A stretch of 64,000 nucleotides of DNA from Oscillospiraceae bacterium. Lineage in GTDB: Bacteria > Bacillota > Clostridia > Oscillospirales > Oscillospiraceae. Shown one piece after another: positions 26,300 to 35,124 of the stretch. The DNA lies in NCBI GenBank assembly GCA_902761635.1, contig CACWLG010000003.1, positions 1-64,000 on the forward strand. The letters run 5' to 3'. Under the pieces are notes generated by a model. It saw only the letters and a program-made list of their open reading frames with translations. It did not search any database and had not been told where the DNA came from. Each line of letters starts with the position of its first letter. The first letter of the stretch is position 1. A program made the position numbers and the translations under genes.

Positions 26300-27232
26300 T
26301 CAACAGACCTTTTCTTTCAGCCAGCTGAGAATGTCCTGATAGACCTGATCCTTATTGATTTCGTTGAGCATCTCGTGCCGGCCGCCGGGGTAGAGGCGCA
26401 TGGTGACGTCATGCAGGCCCGCAGCCTTGAAGGCCTCATAGGCGCGTGTGACGCCCTTTCCGTTTTCACCGACCGGATCGGCGTCACCGGACATGAAGTA
26501 GATTGGCTTTTCCTTGTTCATGGTGTTGATATTGCCCTGATCGGTAATAAAGCGGATACCGCCCATCATGTCCCGGAACAGCCCGTTCGTAGCGATGAAG
26601 CCGCAGAGAGGATCAGCCGCATACGCATCCTGAACGGCAGGGTCCCGGCTGAGCCATTCATAAATGCCGCGGGGATTCTCAAAGCCTTTGTTGTAGGAGC
26701 CGAAGGCAATATCGTTGAGCTTTGTGCCAATCTCATGTGCGCCTTTTCCGTAAGCAAAAATGCTTGCAGCGGCATACCCGCCGAGAACCATAAGCTTCTG
26801 CTGATGGCCGGTGCCGCTGATGATGGCGGCGTCATATTTCAGGGGATACTTGATGAGATAGGTGCGGGTAAGAAAGCTGCCCATGCTGTGACCGAAAAAG
26901 ACATAGGGGATATCCGGATATTCTTTTTTCATCAGATCATGGAGCAGATCCATATCTGCCACGACATGGGACCAGCCGTTCTTTTCTGCGAAGAAGCCCT
27001 GTTGACTCGGATCGGTAATCGACTTTCCGTGTCCCAGATGGTCGTTGCCGACGGCAAGATAGCCATTCTCCGCCAGAAATGACATGAAGGGCCGATAGCG
27101 GTCGATGTGTTCTGCAATGCCGTGGGCGATCTGAACAATGGCCTTGGGCGCTTCATCGGGAATGCATTTCAGGGCACGGATGGTGTTTTGACCGGTGCTG
27201 GACGGAAACGAAAATTCTTCAAATTTCGGCAT
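26300..27232 (-). CDS. Alpha/beta hydrolase, monoacylglycerol-lipase-like
   Basis: A 310-residue serine hydrolase. The nucleophile elbow is GHSMGS, the oxyanion segment VQIAHGIAEH, the acid is in SGDADPVGE and the base in GGRHEM, in the order of monoacylglycerol lipase and lysophospholipase (Hydrolase_4). It has no signal peptide, so it is cytosolic or peripheral. GGAGGT precedes the ATG. It lies downstream of ackA on the same strand, beyond a terminator. The substrate is probably a glycerolipid ester, but this is family inference. Confidence 0.85.
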   Translation of the reverse strand: MPKFEEFSFPSSTGQNTIRALKCIPDEAPKAIVQIAHGIAEHIDRYRPFMSFLAENGYLAVGNDHLGHGKSITDPSQQGFFAEKNGWSHVVADMDLLHDLMKKEYPDIPYVFFGHSMGSFLTRTYLIKYPLKYDAAIISGTGHQQKLMVLGGYAAASIFAYGKGAHEIGTKLNDIAFGSYNKGFENPRGIYEWLSRDPAVQDAYAADPLCGFIATNGLFRDMMGGIRFITDQGNINTMNKEKPIYFMSGDADPVGENGKGVTRAYEAFKAAGLHDVTMRLYPGGRHEMLNEINKDQVYQDILSWLKEKVC

Positions 27233-27257
27233 CGTATGACCTCCTTCTTGTTTCGAA

Positions 27258-27284
27258 AAGGCCGCACCTTTCTGGTGCGGCCTT
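27258..27284 (-). terminator. Terminator after ackA
   Basis: AAGGCCGCACC (27258-27268) and its exact complement (27274-27284) with a 5-base loop. On the minus strand it ends with TTTTCG, just after the ackA stop. Confidence 0.85.
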
Positions 27285-27299
27285 CAATTATGCGGGTGA

Positions 27300-28496
27300 T
27301 CAGCCGACGATTGCCTTGGTGTCTCTGGCAATGACAAGCTCTTCGTTCGTGGGGATGACAAAGACCTTGACCTTGGAGTCCGGGGTGGAAATCATGATAT
27401 CCTCGCCGCGCTTGGAGTTGGCGGCGTCATCAATCTTCACGCCGAGATAGCCGAAGTATTCGGCGATGGCGGCGCGGGATTCCTTGGAGTTTTCACCAAC
27501 GCCGGCGGTAAAGATGATGGCGTCCACACCGTTCATGGCGGCGACATAAGAGCCGGCAACCTTGGCGACCCAGTAGTGGAACATATCCAGCGCGAGCTGT
27601 GCGCGGTCATTGCCCTGCTCGGAGGCGGCTGTCAGATCACGGAAGTCGGAGGATACGCCGGATACACCCAGGACGCCGGACTTCTTGTTGAGGATATTCA
27701 GCATCTCATCAATGCTGAAGCCGTATTTGTTCATGAGGAACTGGATGACGCCGGCGTCCAGATCGCCGCAGCGGGTGCCCATGGGCAGACCGACCAGAGG
27801 CGTGAAGCCCATGGAGGTATCCACACACTTGCCTCCGTTGATGGCGCAGATGGAGGAGCCGTTGCCCATGTGGCAGGAGATCAGCTTGAGCTCCTCAATG
27901 GGCTTGCCCATCAGCTCTGCGCAGCGGCCGGAGACATAGCGATGAGAGGTGCCGTGGAAGCCGTAGCGGCGGATGCCGTCATTCTTGTAATACTCATAGG
28001 GAACAGCGTACATGTAGGCTTTGCCGGGCATGGTCTGATGGAAGGCAGTGTCAAACACGGCGACCATCGGGACATCGCCCATCACGTCACGGCAGGCCTT
28101 GATGCCGGTAATGTTGGCAGGATTGTGCAGAGGGGCGAAGGGAATGCATTCTTCAATGGCGGCCATAACATCGTCATTGATCCTGACGGAGCTTGCGAAC
28201 TTCTCGCCGCCGTGGACCACGCGATGACCGACTGCGTCGATTTCCTTCATGGAGGCTACCACGCCGTACTGAGCGCTGGTGAGCTTCTCAATGACCGCAG
28301 CGATGGCTTCGGAATGCGTGGGCATGGGGACATCTTCATTAAAGACAGGCTTGCCGCCAACCAGCGGGCTGTGCTTGAGATGGCCGTCGATGCCGATCCT
28401 TTCACACAAGCCCTTGGCCATGACCTGTTCGGTCTCCATATCAATGAGCTGATACTTGAGAGAGGAGCTGCCGGCGTTGATCACTAAAATTTTCAT
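27300..28496 (-). CDS. ackA: Acetate kinase
   Basis: Interconverts acetyl phosphate and acetate with ADP/ATP, the ATP-yielding step of acetate fermentation. The ASKHA motifs are clear: [14 protein letters not shown] at the N-terminus, [10 protein letters not shown], the catalytic Arg in [29 protein letters not shown] and the [10 protein letters not shown] adenosine site. 398 residues, normal length. GAAAGGGAAG precedes the ATG. The usual partner pta is absent from the window, so it is encoded elsewhere or replaced. The gene is divergent from tmcAL. Confidence 0.97.
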   Translation of the reverse strand: MKILVINAGSSSLKYQLIDMETEQVMAKGLCERIGIDGHLKHSPLVGGKPVFNEDVPMPTHSEAIAAVIEKLTSAQYGVVASMKEIDAVGHRVVHGGEKFASSVRINDDVMAAIEECIPFAPLHNPANITGIKACRDVMGDVPMVAVFDTAFHQTMPGKAYMYAVPYEYYKNDGIRRYGFHGTSHRYVSGRCAELMGKPIEELKLISCHMGNGSSICAINGGKCVDTSMGFTPLVGLPMGTRCGDLDAGVIQFLMNKYGFSIDEMLNILNKKSGVLGVSGVSSDFRDLTAASEQGNDRAQLALDMFHYWVAKVAGSYVAAMNGVDAIIFTAGVGENSKESRAAIAEYFGYLGVKIDDAANSKRGEDIMISTPDSKVKVFVIPTNEELVIARDTKAIVG

Positions 28497-28531
28497 GTTT
28501 TCTTCCCTTTCTATTGTAATTGACGTGCCAG

Positions 28532-28559
28532 TTGATTAAAATGTGCTCAACAGTATTCT
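28532..28559 (+). promoter_or_regulatory. Possible promoter for tmcAL
   Basis: TTGATT (28532-28537), 16 bases, TATTCT (28554-28559) in the divergent gap between ackA and tmcAL. Moderate consensus match. Confidence 0.4.
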
Positions 28560-28608
28560 AATACATTTGCAGGAAAAAGCAAGAATATTTTTAAGGGGTG
28601 TGCATCTC

Positions 28609-29799
28609 TTGCGGACGGTCGGAATCGTTTGTGAATACAATCCTTTTCACAAAGGGCATCTGCACATGATCGAGGAGATACGGCGCAGACTCGGAGAAGA
28701 TGTGACAACGGTCTGCGTCATGTCAGGCGATTACGTGCAGAGAGGGGAGAGCGCCTGGTTTGACAAGTTTGTCCGGGCAGAGGCGGCCTGCCGCTGCGGC
28801 GCGGACCTGGTTCTGGAGCTGCCGCTGCCGTGGTCGCTCAGCTCGGCGGAGAGCTTTGCGTCCGGTGCAGTCGCCATGCTCAGCGCTGTCGGCTGTGATA
28901 CGATTGCCTTCGGCAGCGAAAGCGGCAATGCGGACAGTCTGGATCGCCTTGCCGATTTCGCGCTGGAGCCTGATGCCTGCGCTCAGATCTACAGGCGGAT
29001 GGATGAGGATGCAAGTCTCTCCTTTGCCGCCGCAAGGCAGAGAACGGCGGAGAAGCTCCTGGGCCCGGAGGCGTCGCTGCTGTCTCACGCCAATGATATC
29101 CTTGCTGTAGAGTATCTCAAGTCTATCAAGAAGAACAAGCTTGGCCTGCATACGCTGGTGATCCCCCGAAAAGGCGAAGGCCACGACAGCATGGCCGGCG
29201 GGACATACCGTTCCGCCATGCAATTAAGGGACATGCTGAAGAGGGGAGAAGATGCTTCACCTTTTATCCCGGACGAGGCCATGAAAGTGTATGAAAAAGC
29301 ACTGAAAACCGGAAAGCATCAGAATGCAGAACGCTTTGAAACGGCGCTTCTGTCCCGCCTTTACCGGATGGAGGCCGAGGAGTTTGACAAGCTGCCGGAC
29401 GCGGGCGGCGGCGCCGGGAGACGGCTGTATAAAGCGCTGCAGGAGGGCTGCGGAATTGAGCAGATCACGGTCGCGGCAAGCTCCAAGCGACATACCGTTG
29501 CCCGCATGCGCAGAATGCTTCTGTGCGCAGCGCTCGGGATCTGTGCGGAGGATGCAGACGGAGCGCCGCCATATCTGCGTGTCCTGGCGGCACGCAGAAA
29601 CGGACGGGAACTGCTGCGCAGAGAGAAGGGAAAGCTACCGTTTGTCATAAAGCCTGCTTCGGTCCGAAGGCTGGATTCACGAAGCGCCGAACTGTTTCGG
29701 CTCATCGCCCGCGCCCATGATCTTTATTGTCTCTGCTCTGCGGATTTGAACGGGTTCAGGCCGGGAGCGGATTGGGAAAAGAGTCTGATCCTTGTTTAA
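28609..29799 (+). CDS. tmcAL: tRNA(Met) cytidine acetate ligase (YlbM family)
   Basis: TmcAL uses ATP and free acetate to make N4-acetylcytidine at the wobble base of elongator tRNA-Met. The nucleotidyltransferase start is VGIVCEYNPFHKGHLHMI, with MSGDYVQRGE, and the SSKRHTVARMRRML helix later. About 396 residues. The start is a TTG at 28609 with AAGGGGTG eight bases upstream; a longer frame from 28543 would begin inside the promoter region. Its divergent neighbour ackA makes acetate, the same metabolite the enzyme consumes. Confidence 0.88.
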   Translation: MRTVGIVCEYNPFHKGHLHMIEEIRRRLGEDVTTVCVMSGDYVQRGESAWFDKFVRAEAACRCGADLVLELPLPWSLSSAESFASGAVAMLSAVGCDTIAFGSESGNADSLDRLADFALEPDACAQIYRRMDEDASLSFAAARQRTAEKLLGPEASLLSHANDILAVEYLKSIKKNKLGLHTLVIPRKGEGHDSMAGGTYRSAMQLRDMLKRGEDASPFIPDEAMKVYEKALKTGKHQNAERFETALLSRLYRMEAEEFDKLPDAGGGAGRRLYKALQEGCGIEQITVAASSKRHTVARMRRMLLCAALGICAEDADGAPPYLRVLAARRNGRELLRREKGKLPFVIKPASVRRLDSRSAELFRLIARAHDLYCLCSADLNGFRPGADWEKSLILV

Positions 29800-29850
29800 A
29801 TTATAAAAAAAATGACGAGGAAGATCTATACATTTTGAAAAAACCTACAA

Positions 29851-29879
29851 TTGCAATTTAACGACATAAAGTACATAAT
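29851..29879 (+). promoter_or_regulatory. Promoter for the liv operon
   Basis: TTGCAA (29851-29856), 17 bases, CATAAT (29874-29879) in an AT-rich gap. A small 7-base-pair hairpin (29893-29910) follows in the leader, before AGGAGG and the livJ ATG. Confidence 0.6.
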
Positions 29880-29938
29880 AAACTTACCAACTCAAGGACA
29901 GATGTCCTTGAAATACGGACGAATTAGGAGGAAACAAT

Positions 29939-31096
29939 ATGAAAAAGGTTCTTTCTCTGGCTCTGGCTCTGATTATGGTCTTCAGCCTCTGCTCTTTCAG
30001 TGCCTATGCTGATAACCCCGTCGTCAAGATCGGCGTGTTTGAGCCCCAGTCCGGCGATAACGGCGCTGGCGGCAAGCAGGAGATCCTTGGCATGCAGTAT
30101 GCCTATCACCTGACCCCGACGGTCGAGATCGACGGCACCACGTATGATGTCGAGCTTGTCTATGCTGACAACGCCTCTTCCAACGACAAGGCTCCCACCG
30201 CGGCCCAGACGCTGATCTCCAACGGTGTTTCCCTGGTGCTCGGTTCCTATGGCTCCGGTGTCTCCATCGCTGCCAGCGATACCTTTGACGCCGCCGGCGT
30301 GCCCGCCATCGGCGTGACGTGCACCAATCCCCAGGTGACCGCAGGCTGCGATGTATACTTCCGCATCTGCTTCCTGGATCCCTTCCAGGGCACGGTTCTG
30401 GCAAACTTCGCCAAGAGCGAGCTCGGCGCAACCAAGGCTTACTGCCTGGCCAAGCAGGGCGATGACTATTCCGGCGGTCTCTGCAACTACTTCATTGAAG
30501 CCTTCGGCAAGGACAACTGCGTTTACGAGCAGTTCCCGGAAGGCACCTCCGACTACTCTACTTACATCACCAACGCCCAGAATCAGGGCTGCAACGTATT
30601 CTTCTCTCCTGTCTCCACCGAAGCTGCGGCGCAGATCATCGCCAAGGCTGACACCCAGGCTCTGGGCATGCCCATCCTGGCTGGTGACACCTGGGACTCC
30701 AATGTTATCCTGCAGGCGGCCAAGGGTACCAATGTCAAAATCTGCGTGACTACCTTCTATCAGGAAGGCGCAAATGCAGATTTTGATGCCGGCATCAAGG
30801 CCTGGATCAACAGCGATGCAACCGCCAAGGCCAATAACGGCGGCAACGATGAGCTGGCTGCTGTCACCGTCATGGGCTACGACGCCTACTACATGGCGCT
30901 CGAAGCGCTGAAGGCTGCCGGTTCCACCGATCCCGAAAAGGTTCTCGAGGTCCTGCCCTCTGTTTCCTATGAAGGCGTGACCGGCAAGATCGCATTCGAT
31001 GACATTGGCGATGCCCTGCGTGACAGCGCATTTGTCAAGGAGTGCAACACCGAGACCGGTGTTTGGGACTTCGTCAGCGTGGCTACTGTCGGCTGA
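29939..31096 (+). CDS. livJ: Branched-chain amino acid ABC transporter, substrate-binding protein
   Basis: Periplasmic-binding-protein type I receptor (Peripla_BP_6) of a Leu/Ile/Val-type importer. The signal peptide MKKVLSLALALIMVFSLC...SAYA is probably cut before DNP near residue 25. The mature start VKIGVFEPQSGDNG and the YDVELVYADNASS segment are typical. 385 residues. There is no proper lipobox: the only early Cys is preceded by FSL, so membrane anchoring is unclear. AGGAGG precedes the ATG. A strong intercistronic hairpin separates it from livH, and its codon use looks like that of a highly expressed gene. Confidence 0.92.
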   Translation: MKKVLSLALALIMVFSLCSFSAYADNPVVKIGVFEPQSGDNGAGGKQEILGMQYAYHLTPTVEIDGTTYDVELVYADNASSNDKAPTAAQTLISNGVSLVLGSYGSGVSIAASDTFDAAGVPAIGVTCTNPQVTAGCDVYFRICFLDPFQGTVLANFAKSELGATKAYCLAKQGDDYSGGLCNYFIEAFGKDNCVYEQFPEGTSDYSTYITNAQNQGCNVFFSPVSTEAAAQIIAKADTQALGMPILAGDTWDSNVILQAAKGTNVKICVTTFYQEGANADFDAGIKAWINSDATAKANNGGNDELAAVTVMGYDAYYMALEALKAAGSTDPEKVLEVLPSVSYEGVTGKIAFDDIGDALRDSAFVKECNTETGVWDFVSVATVG

Positions 31097-31120
31097 GCTC
31101 CTGAGTGAAAAAGATCCATT

Positions 31121-31150
31121 TGCTGGCGGGAGCTTCAGCTCCCGCCAGCA
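31121..31150 (+). terminator. Intercistronic hairpin between livJ and livH
   Basis: A perfect 14-base inverted repeat (TGCTGGCGGGAGCT and its complement, two-base gap) without a T-run. It probably stabilises the livJ message or reduces readthrough, favouring excess binding protein over permease. Confidence 0.7.
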
Positions 31151-31204
31151 ATGCTGTGTATATATGAAATTCATATTATCCTCCTGTAGGAAGGAAGCCA
31201 GTTT

Positions 31205-32131
31205 ATGAATGTATTAAAAACGACTCTTCCCTATATCATCTCCGGTATCTCTGTGGGTGGCCAGTATGCACTGATCGCCATCGGCTATACCATGGTGTAC
31301 GGCATACTGCGCCTTATCAACTTTGCCCATGGCGATGTTTTTATGGTTGCAGGCCTTATGATGGTCTATCTCGCCGCGTCCCTGCCGCTGTATCTTGCGA
31401 TCCCGCTGGTCATCCTGCTGACGGTGCTGCTGGGCTTTACGATCGAACGTGTAGCGTACAAACCGCTCAGGACCGCCCCACGCATGTCTGTCATGATCTC
31501 CGCCATCGGCGTAAGCTATCTGCTGCAGAACCTGGCCCTCTATATTACCGGCGGTCTGAACAAGAACTATCCGCAGATCCCCTGGATCTCCGACCGAATC
31601 AGCATTTTCGGTATGGAGACCTCGCGCGTTACGGTCATCACGCCTTTCCTCACGATCATTCTGGTCATAGTGCTTGTACAATTGATCAATCACACGAAGA
31701 TCGGCATGGCCATGCGCGCCGTGTCCCGTGACTTTGAGACCTCTCAGCTTATGGGCATTCAGATCAACCGCGTCATATCCGCCACCTTTATCATCGGTAC
31801 CTTCCTGGCTGCGGTTGGCTCCATTCTTTTCTTCACAAACTATCCGGGCGTCGTACCCACCTCGGGCGCAATGCCCGGCCTGAAGGCCTTTGTAGCCGCA
31901 GTCTTCGGCGGCATCGGCTCTATTCCCGGAGCGGTGATCGGCGCTTTCATTATCGGCGTTGCGGAGAGTGTGATCAAGGGCCTTGATACCATTCTTGTTG
32001 TCAACGGCGTGATCAGTGAGCAGATCGGTCTGGCTACGTTTTCGGATGCTTTCACTTTTGTGCTGCTGATTATCATTCTGGTCTTCAAGCCCACCGGGCT
32101 CTTCGGCGAGAAGAGCACTGACAAGGTCTGA
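31205..32131 (+). CDS. livH: Branched-chain amino acid ABC permease LivH
   Basis: Inner-membrane permease of the LivHM heterodimer. 308 residues, about eight hydrophobic spans. The N-terminus IISGISVGGQYALIAIGYTMVYGIL and LINFAHGD are family marks, and the EAA-like coupling segment is in FGGIGSIPGAVIGAF. AGGAAGG precedes the ATG. livM follows after 13 bases. The order J-H-M-G-F is canonical. Confidence 0.95.
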   Translation: MNVLKTTLPYIISGISVGGQYALIAIGYTMVYGILRLINFAHGDVFMVAGLMMVYLAASLPLYLAIPLVILLTVLLGFTIERVAYKPLRTAPRMSVMISAIGVSYLLQNLALYITGGLNKNYPQIPWISDRISIFGMETSRVTVITPFLTIILVIVLVQLINHTKIGMAMRAVSRDFETSQLMGIQINRVISATFIIGTFLAAVGSILFFTNYPGVVPTSGAMPGLKAFVAAVFGGIGSIPGAVIGAFIIGVAESVIKGLDTILVVNGVISEQIGLATFSDAFTFVLLIIILVFKPTGLFGEKSTDKV

Positions 32132-32144
32132 GAGGAGGTCAGTC

Positions 32145-33302
32145 ATGATGCAAACAAGAAGCAAAAAGAATGCCTGGCTCGCATTTCTCGCGGTGCTGGC
32201 CTTCCTCGCCCTGATCTTTGTTCTCGACCAGATCATCAAGCCCACCGACAGGCTGGGCATGCTGCTGATCGTGCTGCAGAAGGGCGCGGTATATGCGCTT
32301 GCCGCCGTATCCATGAACCTGCTCAACGGTTATACCGGACTTTTTTCCCTTGGCCATGCAGGATTTATGCTCCTCGGTGCCTACACCTATGCGATCTTTA
32401 CGATCCCGGATAAATCCCGTGATGCCGTATATCAGTATTACGATGCGGCTGTACGTTTTTCCATCCCCGAGCAATTGTCCAGGCACATGGGCGGCTTTGG
32501 CACCGCGCTCGGTATTCTGATCGCCCTCATCCTCGCGGGCGCCGTGGCGGCGCTCCTGGCATGGCTGATCGGCCTGCCGGTTCTGCGACTCAAGTCGGAT
32601 TATCTTGCCATCGCGACCCTCGGCTTTGCTGAGATCATCCGTGCGCTTTTCCAGTGGAGCAAGCTCGGCCCGATTACGAACGGCTCGAATCTGCTGAAAA
32701 ACTTTGCGCGTGCCAGTAAATTCAAGCTTGAGATTGCCGGGGCAAAGCTGAGTCTGTCCACCTTTGTACCGGTCCTGATCGCGACGGTATCCATCACGCT
32801 GATCGTTCTGATCGTAAACTCCACCTATGGCCGCGCGTTCAAGGCCATTCGTGACGATGAAATCGCGGCGGAGGCCATGGGCATCAATCTTGCCAAACAC
32901 AAGATGATCGCTTTCGTGACGAGCTCCTTCTTCGCCGGCGTCTCCGGTGCGACGCTTGCCATGGTGCTCTCCATTGCACAGGCCAACAACTTCAAATCGG
33001 CCATGACCTATGAGATCCTTCTTATGGTGGTGCTGGGCGGTATAGGCTCCATCACCGGATCGGTGATCGGCTCCTTCCTCTTCGTGGCGGCCTCCGAGTG
33101 GTGGCTGCGCGGTCTGGATTCAGGCAAGTTCCTTGGAATCGAGGCGCCGAATATCTTCAGAAACGGCTTCCGCCTGGTCGTTTTTTCCGTCATCATCATG
33201 ATTGTGGTTCTTTTCTTCCGCCAGGGTATCATGGGGGAAAAGGAACTGCCTGACCTGTTCCGAAAAAAGAAAAAGACCCCGGCAAAGGAGGCAGAGTCAT
33301 GA
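32145..33302 (+). CDS. livM: Branched-chain amino acid ABC permease LivM
   Basis: Second permease of the transporter, 385 residues. AVSMNLLNGYTGLFSLGHAGFM is the family N-terminal motif (shown here over residues 55-76), with LKSDYLAIATLGFAEI, and the coupling loop VLGGIGSITGSVIGSF near 300. It has a basic cytoplasmic tail (RKKKKTPAK). GAGGAGGT precedes the ATG. The stop overlaps the livG ATG. Confidence 0.94.
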   Translation: MMQTRSKKNAWLAFLAVLAFLALIFVLDQIIKPTDRLGMLLIVLQKGAVYALAAVSMNLLNGYTGLFSLGHAGFMLLGAYTYAIFTIPDKSRDAVYQYYDAAVRFSIPEQLSRHMGGFGTALGILIALILAGAVAALLAWLIGLPVLRLKSDYLAIATLGFAEIIRALFQWSKLGPITNGSNLLKNFARASKFKLEIAGAKLSLSTFVPVLIATVSITLIVLIVNSTYGRAFKAIRDDEIAAEAMGINLAKHKMIAFVTSSFFAGVSGATLAMVLSIAQANNFKSAMTYEILLMVVLGGIGSITGSVIGSFLFVAASEWWLRGLDSGKFLGIEAPNIFRNGFRLVVFSVIIMIVVLFFRQGIMGEKELPDLFRKKKKTPAKEAES

Positions 33303-34153
33303 GTGAGCAGAAAAAGATTCTGGCGGTCGAGCATGTGACGATGCAGTTCGGCGGCGTTGTCGCCGTCAACGACCTGAGCATGGAAGTCCGGGAGGGCGAG
33401 ATCGTCGCCATCATCGGCCCTAACGGTGCGGGCAAGACCACTGCCTTCAACGTGATCACTGGCGTTTATGCCCCCACCAACGGGCGCGTATACTTTGACG
33501 GGGACTGTGTGGTGGAAAACCATCCACATGGCAAGATGAAGAAAAGCTATCTGGGCGAGCATGCCGATCTTTATAAGCTGGTGAAGGAGCCTACGCCCGA
33601 TCAGCTTACTAAGCTCGGCATGGCCCGTACCTTTCAGAACATCCGCCTCTGGAAGAGCATGACGGTGTTTGACAATATCCTGGTTGCCAAGCATCTCAAG
33701 CGCAGCAGCAATCTCTTCTCTGCGGCCTTCCGCTTCAACCGTGCCGAGGAAGAGAAAAACCGCCGCGAGGTACTGGAGCTTCTCAAAATCGTGGGGCTGG
33801 AAGAAGTCAAGGATGAGCTTGCAACCTCGCTGCCTTACGGCAAGCAGCGCAGGCTTGAAATCGCGAGGGCACTTGCAACGCATCCGAAGCTGCTGCTCCT
33901 GGATGAGCCGGCCGCGGGCATGAACCCGCAGGAAACCCAGGAGCTGACCCAGTTTATCGGACAGATCCGCAAGGATTTTGATGTCTCGATCGTGCTGATC
34001 GAGCATCATATGGATCTGGTCATGGACATTTCCGACCGGATTTATGTGCTGGACTTCGGCCGCCTGATCGCACAGGGCGTGCCTGAGGAGATCCGGGCGA
34101 ATGAAAAGGTGATCGACGCCTATCTGGGGGTGGTAGACGATGCTGAAAATTGA
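33299..34153 (+). CDS. livG: Branched-chain amino acid ABC ATPase LivG
   Basis: ATPase subunit of the importer. Walker A GPNGAGKTTAFN, the family-typical signature LPYGKQRRLEIARAL in place of the strict LSGGQ, Walker B LLLLDEPAAGMN, and an H-loop in IEHHMD. 284 residues, including the LivG insertion after Walker A (HPHGKMKKSYL...). It overlaps livM by ATGA and livF by 14 bases. Confidence 0.95.
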   Translation: MSEQKKILAVEHVTMQFGGVVAVNDLSMEVREGEIVAIIGPNGAGKTTAFNVITGVYAPTNGRVYFDGDCVVENHPHGKMKKSYLGEHADLYKLVKEPTPDQLTKLGMARTFQNIRLWKSMTVFDNILVAKHLKRSSNLFSAAFRFNRAEEEKNRREVLELLKIVGLEEVKDELATSLPYGKQRRLEIARALATHPKLLLLDEPAAGMNPQETQELTQFIGQIRKDFDVSIVLIEHHMDLVMDISDRIYVLDFGRLIAQGVPEEIRANEKVIDAYLGVVDDAEN

Positions 34154-34844
34154 GAATCTGCATGTATCCTACGGCGGCATCCGCGCCCTTCGCGGGATCA
34201 GCATGGAGGTCCCGGAGGGGAAGATCGTGACCCTGATCGGCGCAAATGGCGCTGGCAAATCCACCACGCTGCGTACGATCTCCGGCCTTGTCAAGGCAGA
34301 CAGCGGCTCCATCACCTATGACGGTCAGGAGCTGCTGGGACAGCCCATCTATAAGATCCTCGAAAAGGGCATTGCCATGGTGCCAGAGGGGCGGCGGGTA
34401 TTCACAAATCTCACGGTGCTGGAAAACTTGAAGATCGGCGCATACCTGCGTAATGACAAAGCACAGATTGAAAAAGATCTGGACTGGGTATACGATCTCT
34501 TCCCGCGTCTGAAAGAGCGCTCCTGGCAGGCCGGCGGCACGCTCTCCGGCGGCGAGCAGCAGATGCTTGCTGTGGCAAGAGCGCTGATGTGCAAGCCAAA
34601 GCTTATCATGATGGATGAGCCTTCGCTGGGCCTTGCGCCGCTCGTGGTGAAGGATATCTTCGAGATCATCCGTCAGATCAACGCCCAGGGAGTGACCGTG
34701 CTGCTGATCGAACAAAATGCCAACATGGCGCTCAAGATCGCAGACTTTGCCTATGTGCTTGAGACCGGCAGCATAGGCCTGTCCGGTACCGGCAGAGAGC
34801 TGCTGGTAAATGAAGACGTTAAGAAAGCGTATCTCGGCAGCTGA
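34140..34844 (+). CDS. livF: Branched-chain amino acid ABC ATPase LivF
   Basis: Second ATPase of the importer. Walker A GANGAGKSTTLR, signature LSGGEQQMLAVARAL, Walker B LIMMDEPSLGLAP, H-loop region LLIEQNANMAL. 234 residues. The start lies inside the end of livG. The operon ends in a hairpin (34855-34883) that has become part of a duplicated repeat structure. Confidence 0.95.
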   Translation: MLKIENLHVSYGGIRALRGISMEVPEGKIVTLIGANGAGKSTTLRTISGLVKADSGSITYDGQELLGQPIYKILEKGIAMVPEGRRVFTNLTVLENLKIGAYLRNDKAQIEKDLDWVYDLFPRLKERSWQAGGTLSGGEQQMLAVARALMCKPKLIMMDEPSLGLAPLVVKDIFEIIRQINAQGVTVLLIEQNANMALKIADFAYVLETGSIGLSGTGRELLVNEDVKKAYLGS

Positions 34845-34854
34845 AATATTGACA

Positions 34855-34883
34855 GAAAGGGAGCCGCATTGCGGCTTCCCTTT
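34855..34883 (+). terminator. livF terminator hairpin, left copy of a 29-base direct repeat
   Basis: AAAGGGA-GCCGC pairs with GCGGC-T-TCCCTTT around ATT. It is identical over 29 bases to 34989-35017, but here it is followed by CAATG instead of a T-run. Confidence 0.7.
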
Positions 34884-34888
34884 CAATG

Positions 34889-34984
34889 TGTAGACAAACC
34901 TCCACTCTCGTCATTCCGAGCCAGTGTCGCAACACTGGCGTGGGAATCCGTTCCCCGGCAGAATGTCAGTAAACATTGTCTACA
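34889..34984. repeat. Small MITE-like insertion with 9-base terminal inverted repeats
   Basis: A 96-base non-coding element bounded by TGTAGACAA (34889-34897) and its exact complement TTGTCTACA (34976-34984). Inside is a perfect palindrome CCAGTGT-CGCA-ACACTGG (34921-34938) framed by ATTCC and GGGAAT, so the RNA or single strand folds into a long hairpin. It sits between two identical copies of the livF terminator. The string CGTCATTCCGAGCCAGTG looks like a dispersed intergenic repeat of gut Clostridia, by recollection only. Confidence 0.55.
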
Positions 34985-34988
34985 GTCT

Positions 34989-35022
34989 GAAAGGGAGCCG
35001 CATTGCGGCTTCCCTTTTTATT
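34989..35022 (+). terminator. livF terminator, right copy with T-run
   Basis: Second copy of the 29-base hairpin, here followed by TTTTTATTCC, so this copy is a complete rho-independent terminator. It is probably the original one. It isolates cdaA from the liv operon. Confidence 0.8.
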
Positions 35023-35043
35023 CCTCGGAAAGCAGCAAGGTTA

Positions 35044-35072
35044 TTGCGTTTTCGCGTACTTTGCGGTATAAT
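35044..35072 (+). promoter_or_regulatory. Sigma-A-type promoter for cdaA operon
   Basis: TTGCGT (35044-35049), 17 bases, perfect TATAAT (35067-35072), about 50 bases before the cdaA ATG. Confidence 0.72.
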
Positions 35073-35124
35073 ATATTGATAAGACACCTGCAGATGGTTT
35101 ACAGACAAATAAAGGGGAGCTTTC

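Noticed and set aside
34889-34984. Possible riboswitch or small RNA ahead of cdaA
   Set aside because: The interval is bounded by inverted terminal repeats and lies before the cdaA promoter and after the livF terminator, so it would not be in the cdaA leader; a mobile-type repeat fits better.
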